Below, one piece after another: positions 17,667-26,776 of a stretch of 45,029 nt of DNA. The stretch's first letter is position 1, and every line of letters begins with the position of its first letter. The stretch spans positions 1 through 45,029 of the forward strand of contig CASERQ010000009.1 of assembly GCA_949290395.1 (NCBI GenBank), read 5' to 3'. The notes beneath the pieces were generated by a model. It searched no databases, was not told the DNA's origin, and was given only the letters and a program-made list of their open reading frames with translations. Position numbers and translations under genes: made by a program. This DNA is from an uncultured bacterium. Its GTDB lineage: Bacteria; Bacillota_I; Bacilli_A; RFN20; CAG-826.

Positions 17667-18968
17667 TTAATAAACCTTCTTTCCAGCAAGAATTGCTAAT
17701 ATATCTTCATCTTTGAAGTAACGAGCCATAGAATATGTTCTTAATTTATTTGAATTAGTCATAATTGGCTTACTATGGGTTAAAGGATTATTCGTATACA
17801 TTAATGGGCAAATTGAAGAAATTGTAACTCCCATTTCATAAAGTTCTTTATACTTTTTAGGTTCTTCTTTTTTAAAGCGAGCAAGAACTTTTGGAGGAGT
17901 ATTTAAAACGCAACGTGTTGAAACTTTAGTCTTATTATTTTCTTTGAGTGCGTTTTTAATATCTTCATGCCATTTATTAAGTTGATAGTAATTTAAATGA
18001 GGGCAACCAATAAAGCAAAGTTTTGGAAGAGCTTCTTTATCTTTCCACATGATCGGATAAGAAGCATAAACTCTTTCAATTTCTTGATCATCAATTACAT
18101 AAACTTTAGCGCCTTCTTTAATTAATTTTTCTTTTTGTTCTTTGGCTTCTGGAGTTAATCCATCAATATGGAAAAGTCCAACTGCTCCATTTGATGCGCT
18201 AGCTGCACCAAAATCTTTAAGATAAGCTCCAACTTTATCGTCAATTTCAGTACCTAAAAGTTTATCAAGTCCATAAACATAAGGAACTTCTTCCATAACT
18301 TTCATGCCAATTGCGCTGCCTAAAATTTGGGCTTCAGGAAGTTTAGAAGTTTTGACTTCAACAATCCAAGTTGCTTTTCTTCCTTCATCCGTTAAAAGTC
18401 CAAATTCAGGAACATAGCCAATAATTGAGCCAAATAAATCAAGCATGCCGCTATTTCTATTACATCTTGCTCCTAAAACAGAGTTAGCAAAAACAACTGC
18501 ACTACTTTCAGCCCAGCTTAAGATATCGCCTTTTTGAGGGCGGTTACCGCATTCTTTAAGATAACTTGCGCAAGAAAATGAATCAAAATCAGTAAGTCCA
18601 GCTTTTTTAAGTTGAGCTTCATATTCTTCTTGTTTGCCATATAAAATCTTATTAAATACAATCTTTTCTAAGAAATTACATTTAACATTTTTGTAATCAA
18701 TTGGACGAGGGTCGCAGGTGAAACCACCTTCAGCTTTAATCCCTTCTTTATTTAAAGCATCCATTGTTTTAAATAATGGTTTTAATAAAGGAATACCAAA
18801 TGAAGTAACAAGATGTCCTTCATTATGAGTTACTTTAACCATTCTTTTGGCGCCAAAAATATCACCAAAAAGAACAAGTGTTTCAAGAATTTTTTGTTTT
18901 GTTTCGCCTTCTTTCCCTTCAAGAATTCCTCTTAATTCTTCATTAAGTTCCATTTTATATTCAATCAT
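17667..18968 (-). CDS. Aconitase X large (catalytic) subunit, DUF521
   Basis: Catalytic subunit of a two-subunit aconitase X, 433 residues. Family features are KMVKVTHNEGHLVTSFG-like residues near position 45, GGFTCDPRPID, AESSAVVFANSVLGARCNRNSGMLDL (active-site region) and a C-terminal ICPLMYTNN, whose Cys together with those in TCDP and ARCN could hold the Fe-S cluster. Known members dehydrate cis-3-hydroxy-L-proline or mevalonate 5-phosphate. No mevalonate gene is nearby. Instead the upstream partner (2-base gap) is an OYE-type reductase, so the operon probably dehydrates and then reduces a small acid; this is inference. Confidence 0.88.
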   Translation of the reverse strand: MIEYKMELNEELRGILEGKEGETKQKILETLVLFGDIFGAKRMVKVTHNEGHLVTSFGIPLLKPLFKTMDALNKEGIKAEGGFTCDPRPIDYKNVKCNFLEKIVFNKILYGKQEEYEAQLKKAGLTDFDSFSCASYLKECGNRPQKGDILSWAESSAVVFANSVLGARCNRNSGMLDLFGSIIGYVPEFGLLTDEGRKATWIVEVKTSKLPEAQILGSAIGMKVMEEVPYVYGLDKLLGTEIDDKVGAYLKDFGAASASNGAVGLFHIDGLTPEAKEQKEKLIKEGAKVYVIDDQEIERVYASYPIMWKDKEALPKLCFIGCPHLNYYQLNKWHEDIKNALKENNKTKVSTRCVLNTPPKVLARFKKEEPKKYKELYEMGVTISSICPLMYTNNPLTHSKPIMTNSNKLRTYSMARYFKDEDILAILAGKKVY

Positions 18969-18970
18969 AA

Positions 18971-21232
18971 TTAAATCTTTGCTCCTTTTCTAAAAGCAGT
19001 TCTTGTTGCTTCCCAGATTCTACCAGGTTTAATTGCATCACCAATCTTATAAATCTCTTTAGCTGCATGAGATTTTACAAGCTCTTCATATAATGCGTTT
19101 TCACTCTTTGAACCTAAAGCTAAAACAACAGCATCGCAATTAATTTCTCTCTTGCGCCATTCATCTTTAATAGGTTTTAAAGCATCGAGTGGATTAACAA
19201 TATTTTCTGGAAGAATTGGTGCCCAGCAAACGTATGGATTTGGTTTATTTTTAGAAGTATTTTCACTTACAAGAATTGACTTATCTTTAATTTCTAAAAG
19301 TTTAGTCATATTTAAAAGAGTAACTTTTCCTTCATCCAAATAATGAATTATGTGAGCTCTATTTGCTGTACACATATGATTCATAAAATATTTATCCATT
19401 TCAATTGCAGTTACTTTTTTATTGTATTCATAGCGTAAGAAATAGGACATTTCTGCTCCAACCATGCCACCGCCTGCAACAACAATATTCTCAAAATTCT
19501 TGAGTTTTGCAGGGTTTTCAAAAATTTCACTGGCCATAAAGACGTTTTCTTTGTCTGAACCAGGAATATTTGGCTTGCTTTCTTTGGCACCAGTTGCGCA
19601 AACTATAACATCATATTTTTGTGCAACATCTTCTACTTTAACCTCTTTTCCAAGAACTAAAGTGAACTCGCTATTGTTCTTCATTTCTTCAATTTCATAA
19701 TTTAGATAATGAAGATAATTTTTCATCTCATATTTAATCTTTGCAATTGAAGCTTCGTTAACTTGTCCGCCAATCACATTTGCTTTTTCAACAAGAGTAA
19801 CTTTATGACCTCTAGCAAGTAAAGTTTTTGCCATCATAACGCCAGAAGGGCCAGCACCAATTATTAAGCAATTTTTCTTTACATCTGATTTTATAACGCC
19901 ATTTGGGAACTCAAATTCAAATGAAGTTAATGGATTAACAGCACATTGAGGATGGCCACCTTCAACAAACTCGTTTAAACAACCTTCTTGGCAGCCAATA
20001 CAAGGAGTAATTAAATTTGTTTCTCCTCTATAAGTTTTATTTGCCCATTCAGGATCAGCTAAAAGAGGCCTTCCAAGCATTATCATGTCGGCTTTATTAT
20101 TTTTTAAAGCATCTTCTGCAAGATCTGGATAACCAAGTTTTCCTACTGCAACTACTGGGACTTCTAAACCTTTATTTGTTTTAATTCCTTTTTCTTTGAA
20201 ATATTCTTTTACGAGTTCGCTAACACGTAAAAAACATCCAGCAGGCATTGAACTTGGTGGATGTGGTAAAAACCAGTTGTCGTAACATCCAAGGTCGACG
20301 TCAAAAATATCAACACCAGCTTCAACAAGATGAGACATGAAAAGTAAAGCATCATGAACGCTTCTTTCTTTTTTGAAACGTTTAAGAGGTTTGACATTTC
20401 TCATCTTATCTTTATATGTAGCATTTAAGGCCAAAGAAAGATCGATTCTATACATTATTGGATAATCTGGCCCAACTCTTTTACGAATTTCTTTAACCAT
20501 ATCGATGGCAAATCTTTCTTTTTTAGCATATCTTCCAAGCTTACGATGGTTGAAAGCACTATTTGAAACTTGTTCTAATAAATAACCTTCGTGACCATGT
20601 AAATATACGCCATCTAGATTACACGCTTTTGCATCAGCACTTGCTTGACCAATCTTTTTAATAATCTTTTTAAGAGAATGATCACTTAATCTTAAACAAG
20701 GTACAGCACTCATATACCAGTTAGGATTGAATGAGGCTGAACGAGGTAAAGCATGTTGAGTCATCAAACATTGAGGATTGCCAACTCTTCCTAAACCTGG
20801 AGTAAGTTGAACAAAGACTTTAGCATCGTGAGCATGGCACATCATTGCTAAATCTCTCCATCCAGGGTAGACGGTTCTACTTCTATCTAAACGAGGGAAA
20901 TAGGTTAAATCACCAAGCTCAATAAGTGACTTATCAATTCCATAACTTACTGGAACAAGACCTGTAGTAATAAGTCCAACCCCACCTTTTGCTCTTGCTT
21001 CAAAATATTTGAGCATCATTTGATTTGGCCTACCGGTTTCTTCAGCCATATCAATGTTTCCCATTGGTGCCATAACAATTCTATTTTTTACTGTACAATT
21101 ATTAATTTTTATTGGAGTAAAAAGAGAAGTGTATGGGTAGTTTTTGTTGCTCATTTCTGGAACATCAAAACCTTTATCCCGCCAAGAATCATAACGGGAA
21201 AGAAGATTATAAATTTCCTTTTCGTAATCCAT
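18971..21232 (-). CDS. OYE-type NAD(P)H:flavin oxidoreductase with Fe-S cluster and FAD domain (2-enoate/dienoyl reductase family)
   Basis: 753 residues with three parts: an FMN TIM barrel (about 35-400, starting SLFTPIKINNCTVKNRIVMAPM, with YLHGHEGYLLEQ and a modified NHRKLGRYAKKERF), a 4Fe-4S motif CIGCQEGCLNE...C (about residues 408-430) and an FAD/NAD module (IGAGPSG near 459, VAGGGMVGAEMS near 585). This is the layout of 2,4-dienoyl-CoA reductase, 2-enoate reductase and bile-acid or bilin reductases, which reduce activated C=C bonds, often anaerobically. An AAGGAGAA SD precedes the ATG. First gene of an operon with aconitase X; substrate unknown. Confidence 0.88.
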   Translation of the reverse strand: MDYEKEIYNLLSRYDSWRDKGFDVPEMSNKNYPYTSLFTPIKINNCTVKNRIVMAPMGNIDMAEETGRPNQMMLKYFEARAKGGVGLITTGLVPVSYGIDKSLIELGDLTYFPRLDRSRTVYPGWRDLAMMCHAHDAKVFVQLTPGLGRVGNPQCLMTQHALPRSASFNPNWYMSAVPCLRLSDHSLKKIIKKIGQASADAKACNLDGVYLHGHEGYLLEQVSNSAFNHRKLGRYAKKERFAIDMVKEIRKRVGPDYPIMYRIDLSLALNATYKDKMRNVKPLKRFKKERSVHDALLFMSHLVEAGVDIFDVDLGCYDNWFLPHPPSSMPAGCFLRVSELVKEYFKEKGIKTNKGLEVPVVAVGKLGYPDLAEDALKNNKADMIMLGRPLLADPEWANKTYRGETNLITPCIGCQEGCLNEFVEGGHPQCAVNPLTSFEFEFPNGVIKSDVKKNCLIIGAGPSGVMMAKTLLARGHKVTLVEKANVIGGQVNEASIAKIKYEMKNYLHYLNYEIEEMKNNSEFTLVLGKEVKVEDVAQKYDVIVCATGAKESKPNIPGSDKENVFMASEIFENPAKLKNFENIVVAGGGMVGAEMSYFLRYEYNKKVTAIEMDKYFMNHMCTANRAHIIHYLDEGKVTLLNMTKLLEIKDKSILVSENTSKNKPNPYVCWAPILPENIVNPLDALKPIKDEWRKREINCDAVVLALGSKSENALYEELVKSHAAKEIYKIGDAIKPGRIWEATRTAFRKGAKI
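19500..19519 (+). repeat. Dispersed TTTTGCARGG motif, copy 3
   Basis: TTGAGTTTTGCAGGGTTTTC on the plus strand, antisense in the flavin oxidoreductase gene, where it encodes the NPAKLKN stretch. With flanking bases, 19492-19514 are identical to 28039-28061 in the unrelated permease gene (23 bases). Confidence 0.7.
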
Positions 21233-21366
21233 TTTTAAGTTCTCCTTAATTAGTTAATTTAATTATAAACTAGAGAGTATTGATTTAATAAGAGGACTTT
21301 TAAATTTACTCGATAAATATCAATAAAATTATTCATTTCTAAGTTTTTGTATGCAAAAATAAACCT

Positions 21367-22575
21367 ATGGAAAACATTATTAAGGTAAAAATTTATACAA
21401 TTCATTCAAGTTTGCACAACGAAGAAATTTTAAATGATTCAACAATCGCATTAATTAAATCATTAGAAGGCTCAAATATAAGATTCAGTTTCGAAAATGA
21501 TCTTGAAAAACTTTATAAAGATAGCGACCTATCTTTGATTCTTGTTCAAAGTGGAGGAAGCGAAAACTTATTTTTAGAAAATTTTTCAAACTTCAAGGAA
21601 CCATATTATCTTTTAACATATGGCGCAAATAATTCTTTAGCAGCCTCTTTAGAAATATTAGCTTTTCTTAAAAATAGAAATTTAGAAGGCGAAGTTCTTC
21701 ATGGAGACTCAAAATATTTAGAAGAAAGAATTAAGTTTTTAGCCAAAAAACCTGCAAAACCTTACTCAAAAATAAATTTAGGTATAATTGGAAAGCCATC
21801 AGACTGGTTAATTTCTTCTGACGTTAATAAAGAAAAAGCTTTAAATATATTTGGTATAAATCTAATTGATATTCCTATTGAAGAATTAATAATAACCTAT
21901 AACTCATTAAATGAGGTCGATAATCCAGATTATTGGAAGAAAGTTAAATTTGATAAAAAAGAAATTAGTAAGGCCGAAAAACTTTATGAAGCTATTAAGA
22001 TTATTGTCCAAAAATATGATTTAAAAGGATTTACTATAAGATGTTTTGATCTTTTAACAAGTGTTAAAACAACTGCTTGTTTAGCTCTTTCTAAGTTTAA
22101 TGATGAAGAAATTATTGCAACCTGTGAAGGCGACGTTCCTTCATTGATTGGAATGTATTTACTTAAAAATGAATTAGATTTGCTATCTTTTCAAGCAAAT
22201 CCATCAAATATTGATGTAAATCAGAACAAAATTGTATTAGCTCATTGCACAGTCCCATTAAAAATGTGTACTTCTTACTCTTTAGACACTCATTTTGAAT
22301 CTGGAATAGGTGTAGCAATTCATGGAGAAATTAAAGAAGGCGAAGCTACTATTTTTAGAATGAACTCTTCATTAAGTAAGTTCTTTGTTGAATCTGGAGC
22401 AATCAAAAAGAATACTTATTTAAACAATTTATGTCGTACTCAAATCGTTTGTAAATTTAACAACTTAGATAAAATTCTAAGATCGCCACTTGGAAATCAC
22501 GAATTAATTGTACTTGGAAATCATAAGGAAGAAATTGCAAAATTATTGCAAAAATATGGACTAGAAAATAACTAG
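21367..22575 (+). CDS. L-fucose/L-arabinose isomerase-like protein
   Basis: 402 residues resembling the C-terminal catalytic fold of fucose and arabinose isomerases. Conserved-looking stretches are GIIGKPSDWLISS, FTIRCFDLLTSVKTTACLALS, ATCEGDVPSLIGMYLL, ANPSNID, LAHCTVPLKM, DTHFESGIGVAIHGE, the CRTQI segment and SPLGNHELIV. The Glu and Asp of CEGD and the His of the late GNH motif fit a metal-dependent ketol isomerase. These proteins are often annotated only as sugar-isomerase-like, and the substrate is unknown. It is divergent from the aconitase X/OYE operon. No SD precedes the ATG; a weak TATGCA box 11 bases upstream suggests a leaderless start. Confidence 0.78.
   Translation: MENIIKVKIYTIHSSLHNEEILNDSTIALIKSLEGSNIRFSFENDLEKLYKDSDLSLILVQSGGSENLFLENFSNFKEPYYLLTYGANNSLAASLEILAFLKNRNLEGEVLHGDSKYLEERIKFLAKKPAKPYSKINLGIIGKPSDWLISSDVNKEKALNIFGINLIDIPIEELIITYNSLNEVDNPDYWKKVKFDKKEISKAEKLYEAIKIIVQKYDLKGFTIRCFDLLTSVKTTACLALSKFNDEEIIATCEGDVPSLIGMYLLKNELDLLSFQANPSNIDVNQNKIVLAHCTVPLKMCTSYSLDTHFESGIGVAIHGEIKEGEATIFRMNSSLSKFFVESGAIKKNTYLNNLCRTQIVCKFNNLDKILRSPLGNHELIVLGNHKEEIAKLLQKYGLENN
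21745..21764 (-). repeat. Dispersed TTTTGCARGG motif, copy 4
   Basis: Minus strand reads TAAGGTTTTGCAGGTTTTTT. It lies inside the isomerase-like gene and encodes the KKPAKPYS stretch. Confidence 0.6.
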
Positions 22576-22617
22576 TATCTATCCAAATATATACTAAATA
22601 CCTACTTTTAATAATTT

Positions 22618-22635
22618 AAACCCTACAAAACTCAA
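22618..22635 (-). repeat. Dispersed TTTTGCARGG motif, copy 5 (one mismatch)
   Basis: Minus strand reads TTGAGTTTTGTAGGGTTT, the consensus with T for C in GCA. It spans the stop codon of the ABC-F gene and the gap to the isomerase-like gene. Confidence 0.6.
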
Positions 22636-24518
22636 TTATTTTCTAAAATTTCAAGAATTTCAAAATATTCAGATTCAAGTTCGCTTTTCTTATCGGTGAG
22701 TTCATCTATCTTTTTGTAATCTTCAAAATCTTGTGATAATTCTTCATCGATAAAAGCGAGTTCTTCTTCTATCGCTTTTGCTTTTTCTTTATATTCTTTT
22801 ATCTTGTTATTAGATAGCTTTTCTTTCTTTTCTAATTTATCATATACAAGTTCAACCTTTTCTTTTTTAACTGGTTCTTCTTCTATTGATTCGCTTTCAC
22901 TTCCATCAATAAGAGGTTTGATATCATCATAATCACCCTCATTAACAAAAGTTTTTTCTTTAGATATATAAAGAACAAAATCAGCAAGTGAATTAATAAA
23001 ATAACGGTCGTGCGATATAAAAATTATCGCTCCTTGATATTCTTTTAAGGTTGTAAGTAAGCATTCTTTTGTTACTAAATCGAGATGGTTAGTAGGTTCA
23101 TCAAGAATTAAAACATCATATTCGCTTAAACTTAGATCACATAAAACTAAACGCATTCTTTCTCCATTAGAAAGAAGAGTGCAGTTTTTAAAAACATCTT
23201 CTTTTCTAAACAAAAATCTACCTAGCGCTGTTCTAAGTTCTCTTTCGAGTTTATTAGGATATTTTGATCTTAAATAATCTAAACAGGTATCTTTAGAAAC
23301 AAATTCATAGTCATTTTGTTTTATATAACCGATTTTTAATTCTCTAAGATATTTAACTTCACCACTTTTTAAAGGCAATTCATGAAGAATCGATTTAATT
23401 AAAGTAGTCTTTCCAATTCCATTATCACCAATTACAGCGAGTCTATCTTTTCCATAGAGAGTGAATGAAAATGGAGGGAAAAGCGCTTTATCATAGCCTG
23501 CGCCAACGTTTTCAAAAGAAATTAAACCTTTATTCTTTAAATTGCTTCCTTCAATATGAAATTTAATGTTTTTATTTTCTCTTGTAGGTTTTTCAATGTG
23601 ATTTGCTTCAAGTTTTTCAAGTTTATGAACTCTATCTTTTGCTCTTCCTACAAAACGAGGTTTTGGCATATAAAATTCTATGAATTTTTTAAGTCGCTCC
23701 ATTTCCTCTTCTTCTTTTTCATATTGAGCTAACATATTTTGATAATTAATTTCTTTTTCTTTTAAATAATTATCATAATTCATGTTATATGTTGTGACTT
23801 TATGATTTTCTAAATCCAAAATTTTCGTAGCCAGTGTATTTAAGAAATATCTATCATGAGAAATAAATAGAATTGTTCCTGTAAAATCCTTTAAAAAGTT
23901 TTCTAGCCGTTCAATTGTTGAAATATCTAAGTGGTTTGTAGGTTCATCAAGAAGTAAAACATCATAATCTACCAAAAGAAGCTTAATAAAAGCAACTTTC
24001 ATTCTTTCTCCACCACTAAGCAACTTAATCTTTTCGTTAATAAATTCTTTAGGGAAACGAAAACGAGAAAGATATTCTTCAATTTTGTTTTCAATATTAA
24101 ACGCTCCTGAAGCATTTAATTCTTCAAATAGTTCATTATATTTTTCAATCTCTTCAAAAGATGTGTTTTCGTTAATCGAAGCCCCCATTCTTTCATATTC
24201 TTTAATTTTCTTTTTAATATTTATAAAAGGAAGCTCTAATTCTTCTTTAACAGTATTATTAACATCACTTATGGCATCTTGATTTAAGTAACCAATCTTA
24301 ATGCCACTTAGTATCGAAATCTCTCCGGCTTTATCTTCTTTAGGAAGCTTAGTTGCTTCTTCCTCTTTCAAAATAAGCTTAAAAATAGTTGTTTTGCCAA
24401 CACCATTTGATCCAACTAAAGCAACCTTTTCACCTTTATTAATTTGAAAAGTTACATGATCTAGAATCATGTTAAGTGAATAATATTTTGTGACATTTGA
24501 AAAACTAATTAAAGCCAT
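22632..24518 (-). CDS. ABC-F family ATPase
   Basis: A soluble protein of 628 residues with two ABC domains and no membrane segment, so it acts on the ribosome and does not transport. First domain: VALVGSNGVGKTT, LSGGERMKVAF, LLLDEPTNHLD. Linker (P-site tRNA interaction motif region) of helical Glu/Lys-rich residues around 250-310. Second domain: LAVIGDNGIGKTT, LSNGERMRLVL, LILDEPTNHLD. A C-terminal coiled coil (about 560-628) resembles that of Uup. Members resolve stalled ribosomes or give resistance to ribosome-targeting drugs; which applies here cannot be told. No SD is seen, and a TATATT box about 10 bases before the ATG suggests a leaderless mRNA. Confidence 0.92.
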   Translation of the reverse strand: MALISFSNVTKYYSLNMILDHVTFQINKGEKVALVGSNGVGKTTIFKLILKEEEATKLPKEDKAGEISILSGIKIGYLNQDAISDVNNTVKEELELPFINIKKKIKEYERMGASINENTSFEEIEKYNELFEELNASGAFNIENKIEEYLSRFRFPKEFINEKIKLLSGGERMKVAFIKLLLVDYDVLLLDEPTNHLDISTIERLENFLKDFTGTILFISHDRYFLNTLATKILDLENHKVTTYNMNYDNYLKEKEINYQNMLAQYEKEEEEMERLKKFIEFYMPKPRFVGRAKDRVHKLEKLEANHIEKPTRENKNIKFHIEGSNLKNKGLISFENVGAGYDKALFPPFSFTLYGKDRLAVIGDNGIGKTTLIKSILHELPLKSGEVKYLRELKIGYIKQNDYEFVSKDTCLDYLRSKYPNKLERELRTALGRFLFRKEDVFKNCTLLSNGERMRLVLCDLSLSEYDVLILDEPTNHLDLVTKECLLTTLKEYQGAIIFISHDRYFINSLADFVLYISKEKTFVNEGDYDDIKPLIDGSESESIEEEPVKKEKVELVYDKLEKKEKLSNNKIKEYKEKAKAIEEELAFIDEELSQDFEDYKKIDELTDKKSELESEYFEILEILENN

Positions 24519-24737
24519 AACGTTAATAATATAAAGATATTTTCGAAGTTTTTAAAGTGTGAGTATTGTTTCTTGTTATTAAATAAAACAGAAATACAAA
24601 CCAAGTTTCTAACTTCAATGAAACTTAAAAGATTTTAAGAAATGAGTTTACACTAATTCTAAAGAAAAGTTTAAAAATTTATGTCGTTTAAAAACAAGAA
24701 TTTAGAGCAAAAAAACTTGCAAAAATAAGCTTAAATT

Positions 24738-24762
24738 TAAAAATGCCTTCTTTCGAAGACAT
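24738..24762 (-). terminator. Intrinsic terminator after prs
   Basis: Minus-strand ATGTCTTC and GAAGGCAT form an 8-bp stem (one G-U pair) closed by a GAAA tetraloop and followed by TTTTT, ten bases beyond the prs stop. The remaining gap to the ABC-F gene (24519-24737) shows only AT-rich sequence and the ABC-F -10 box. Confidence 0.75.
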
Positions 24763-24770
24763 GTTTTAAA

Positions 24771-25745
24771 TTAATGGAATCTTGCGTATTGATCTTTAAT
24801 CTTTTCGTGAGATTCGTGAGATCTAATACAATCTGCAATCATTTCAGCAATTGAAATAACTGTGATTCTCTTGCTTCCTTTAAATTCAGGATGTTCGATT
24901 GTATCGGTTGTAATAACTTCTTTGATGTAATCGCAGTTTTCAAATTTTTCAAGTGCGTTGCCATTAAATAATGCGTGAGAACAGCAAATTACAACTTCTT
25001 TAGCACCATGATCTTTTAAGGCTTTTGCACCAGCTAAGATTGTTCCGCCAGTATCAATAATATCGTCAACCATAATACAAGCTTTTCCTTCAATATCACC
25101 AACTACATTAGTAATTTCAGCAACATTTGGTTTTGGTCTTCTTTTATCGATAACAACAATTGATGTATGTGGAATAAAATTTGATAAATCTCTTGCTCTA
25201 TGCATAGCACCATGATCTGGAGCAACGATAGCAATTGTATTTTTTACAGCAGGATTTGATGTATCGTATTTGTTATTAATATATTTAGCAAATAAATAAG
25301 ATGGAGATAAGTTATCAACTGGAACACCAAAGAAACCTTGGATTTGAGGAGTATGAAGTTCAACAGTTAAAACTCTTTTAACTCCAACATTTGTGAATAA
25401 ATCAGCGACAAGTTTAGCACTAATTGGTTCATTGATATGAGCAATTCTGTCTTGTCTAGCATAACCATAATAAGGCATGATAACTGTTACTTCACGACAG
25501 TTAGCACGTTTAACACCATCAATAAATATCAAAGTTTCCATGATTCTATCATTAACTGGTCGGCAAGTTGATTGAATAATATAAACTTTTTTACCTCTAA
25601 CGTCAGCAAGAGATGTTGCAAGGCACTCACCATCAGCAAAATGATGGACTTCACTTCTACTTGCTTCAATTCCTAATAAAGCACAAACGTTTTTAGTTAA
25701 AGCAACATTTGAAGTAAGAGAGAATACTAAGATGTCTTTAATCAT
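24771..25745 (-). CDS. prs: Ribose-phosphate pyrophosphokinase
   Basis: Makes PRPP from ribose 5-phosphate and ATP for nucleotide synthesis and salvage. 324 residues, class I type. The ATP-binding region MPYYGYARQDR (about residues 92-102), the flexible-loop region with RRPKP, and the PRPP-binding loop MVDDIIDTGGT (about 220-230) are all present. An AAAGGAGTTTC SD precedes the ATG at 25745. It lies just downstream of the nucleoside importer operon on the same strand, which fits a purine-salvage role. Confidence 0.97.
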   Translation of the reverse strand: MIKDILVFSLTSNVALTKNVCALLGIEASRSEVHHFADGECLATSLADVRGKKVYIIQSTCRPVNDRIMETLIFIDGVKRANCREVTVIMPYYGYARQDRIAHINEPISAKLVADLFTNVGVKRVLTVELHTPQIQGFFGVPVDNLSPSYLFAKYINNKYDTSNPAVKNTIAIVAPDHGAMHRARDLSNFIPHTSIVVIDKRRPKPNVAEITNVVGDIEGKACIMVDDIIDTGGTILAGAKALKDHGAKEVVICCSHALFNGNALEKFENCDYIKEVITTDTIEHPEFKGSKRITVISIAEMIADCIRSHESHEKIKDQYARFH

Positions 25746-25812
25746 AAGAAACTCCTTTATAAGCCAAAATATCTTACATTATTAGTAAGATATTTTCAAA
25801 ATAATTCGAGTA

Positions 25813-26775
25813 TTAACGGCGTGATTTATCGTATGGTATACCTTCTGCTTTTGGTGCCCTCGATTTTTTTGAAGAGAATATAAGAATAATAAGAGATACA
25901 AGGAATGGAATAATTCTAAATAATTCGCTTGTAACGCCATTTTCTGCAGTTAAAGTGATACCTAATGCAGTGAATATCCCAGAGTAAACATAAGATAAAG
26001 ATAAGAAGAATGAGAAGATTAAAGATATAATTGCAATTCTAATTGGTTTCCATTGTCCAAAGATCATAATTGCAAGAGCTAAGAAACCAAATCCAGCAAC
26101 GCCCGTTGTTGCATTCCACGTAGAAGCAAGAGGAATAATATAAGCAACTGCTCCAATTCCTCCTAAAGCTCCTGAAATTAAAACACCAGCATATCTATAT
26201 CTAACAACATTAATTCCAACGCTATCTGCAGCAGCAGGATTTTCACCACAAGATCTAAGTCTTAATCCAAATCTTGTTTTATATAAAACAACAAAAGCAA
26301 GGATTAATACAACAATTCCAATAAATAAGAAGATATTGAATCTAAAACTTGTGTTGTCTCCGAAATGATAAACAAAATGTTCATTTGCATATCTTATAAC
26401 TGTATTTGCTCCACCTGACATAACCTTAGTTAAAGTTAATGTAACTGCGGTAGCAATAAGATTCATTGCTGTACCAGTTAAAGTTTGGTCAGCTTTAAAA
26501 TTAATACATACAACAGCCAGTAATAAGGAATATAATATGCCGCCAACTATCGCAAATAAAATAGTACCAATAACGACAATTGCAGGAGGACAGTTTGCTT
26601 CTGCTAAAAGATTGAGTCCAAGTAAGCCAATAAATCCACCAACAACCATTGTACCTTCAAGTCCGATATTAATAACGCCAGATCTTTCTGAGAACATTCC
26701 ACCTAATGCAACAAACATCAAGGAAACGCCAAAGATCAACATGTAGGAAATTAATAATAAAATTTGATCACCCAT
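25813..26775 (-). CDS. Nucleoside ABC importer, permease subunit (BmpA system, NupQ/YufQ-like)
   Basis: A membrane protein of about 320 residues with roughly 8-9 helices. GGMFSERSGVINIGLEGTMVVGGFIG is the classic signature of the second permease in BmpA-type nucleoside importers, and GENPAAADSVGINVVRYRY is the coupling-helix segment facing the ATPase. I start it at the ATG at 26775, which has a GAGGAAA SD and follows the partner stop by one base; the GTG at 26790 would overlap the partner. Last gene of the bmpA operon. Confidence 0.9.
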   Translation of the reverse strand: MGDQILLLISYMLIFGVSLMFVALGGMFSERSGVINIGLEGTMVVGGFIGLLGLNLLAEANCPPAIVVIGTILFAIVGGILYSLLLAVVCINFKADQTLTGTAMNLIATAVTLTLTKVMSGGANTVIRYANEHFVYHFGDNTSFRFNIFLFIGIVVLILAFVVLYKTRFGLRLRSCGENPAAADSVGINVVRYRYAGVLISGALGGIGAVAYIIPLASTWNATTGVAGFGFLALAIMIFGQWKPIRIAIISLIFSFFLSLSYVYSGIFTALGITLTAENGVTSELFRIIPFLVSLIILIFSSKKSRAPKAEGIPYDKSRR

Positions 26776-26776
26776 A

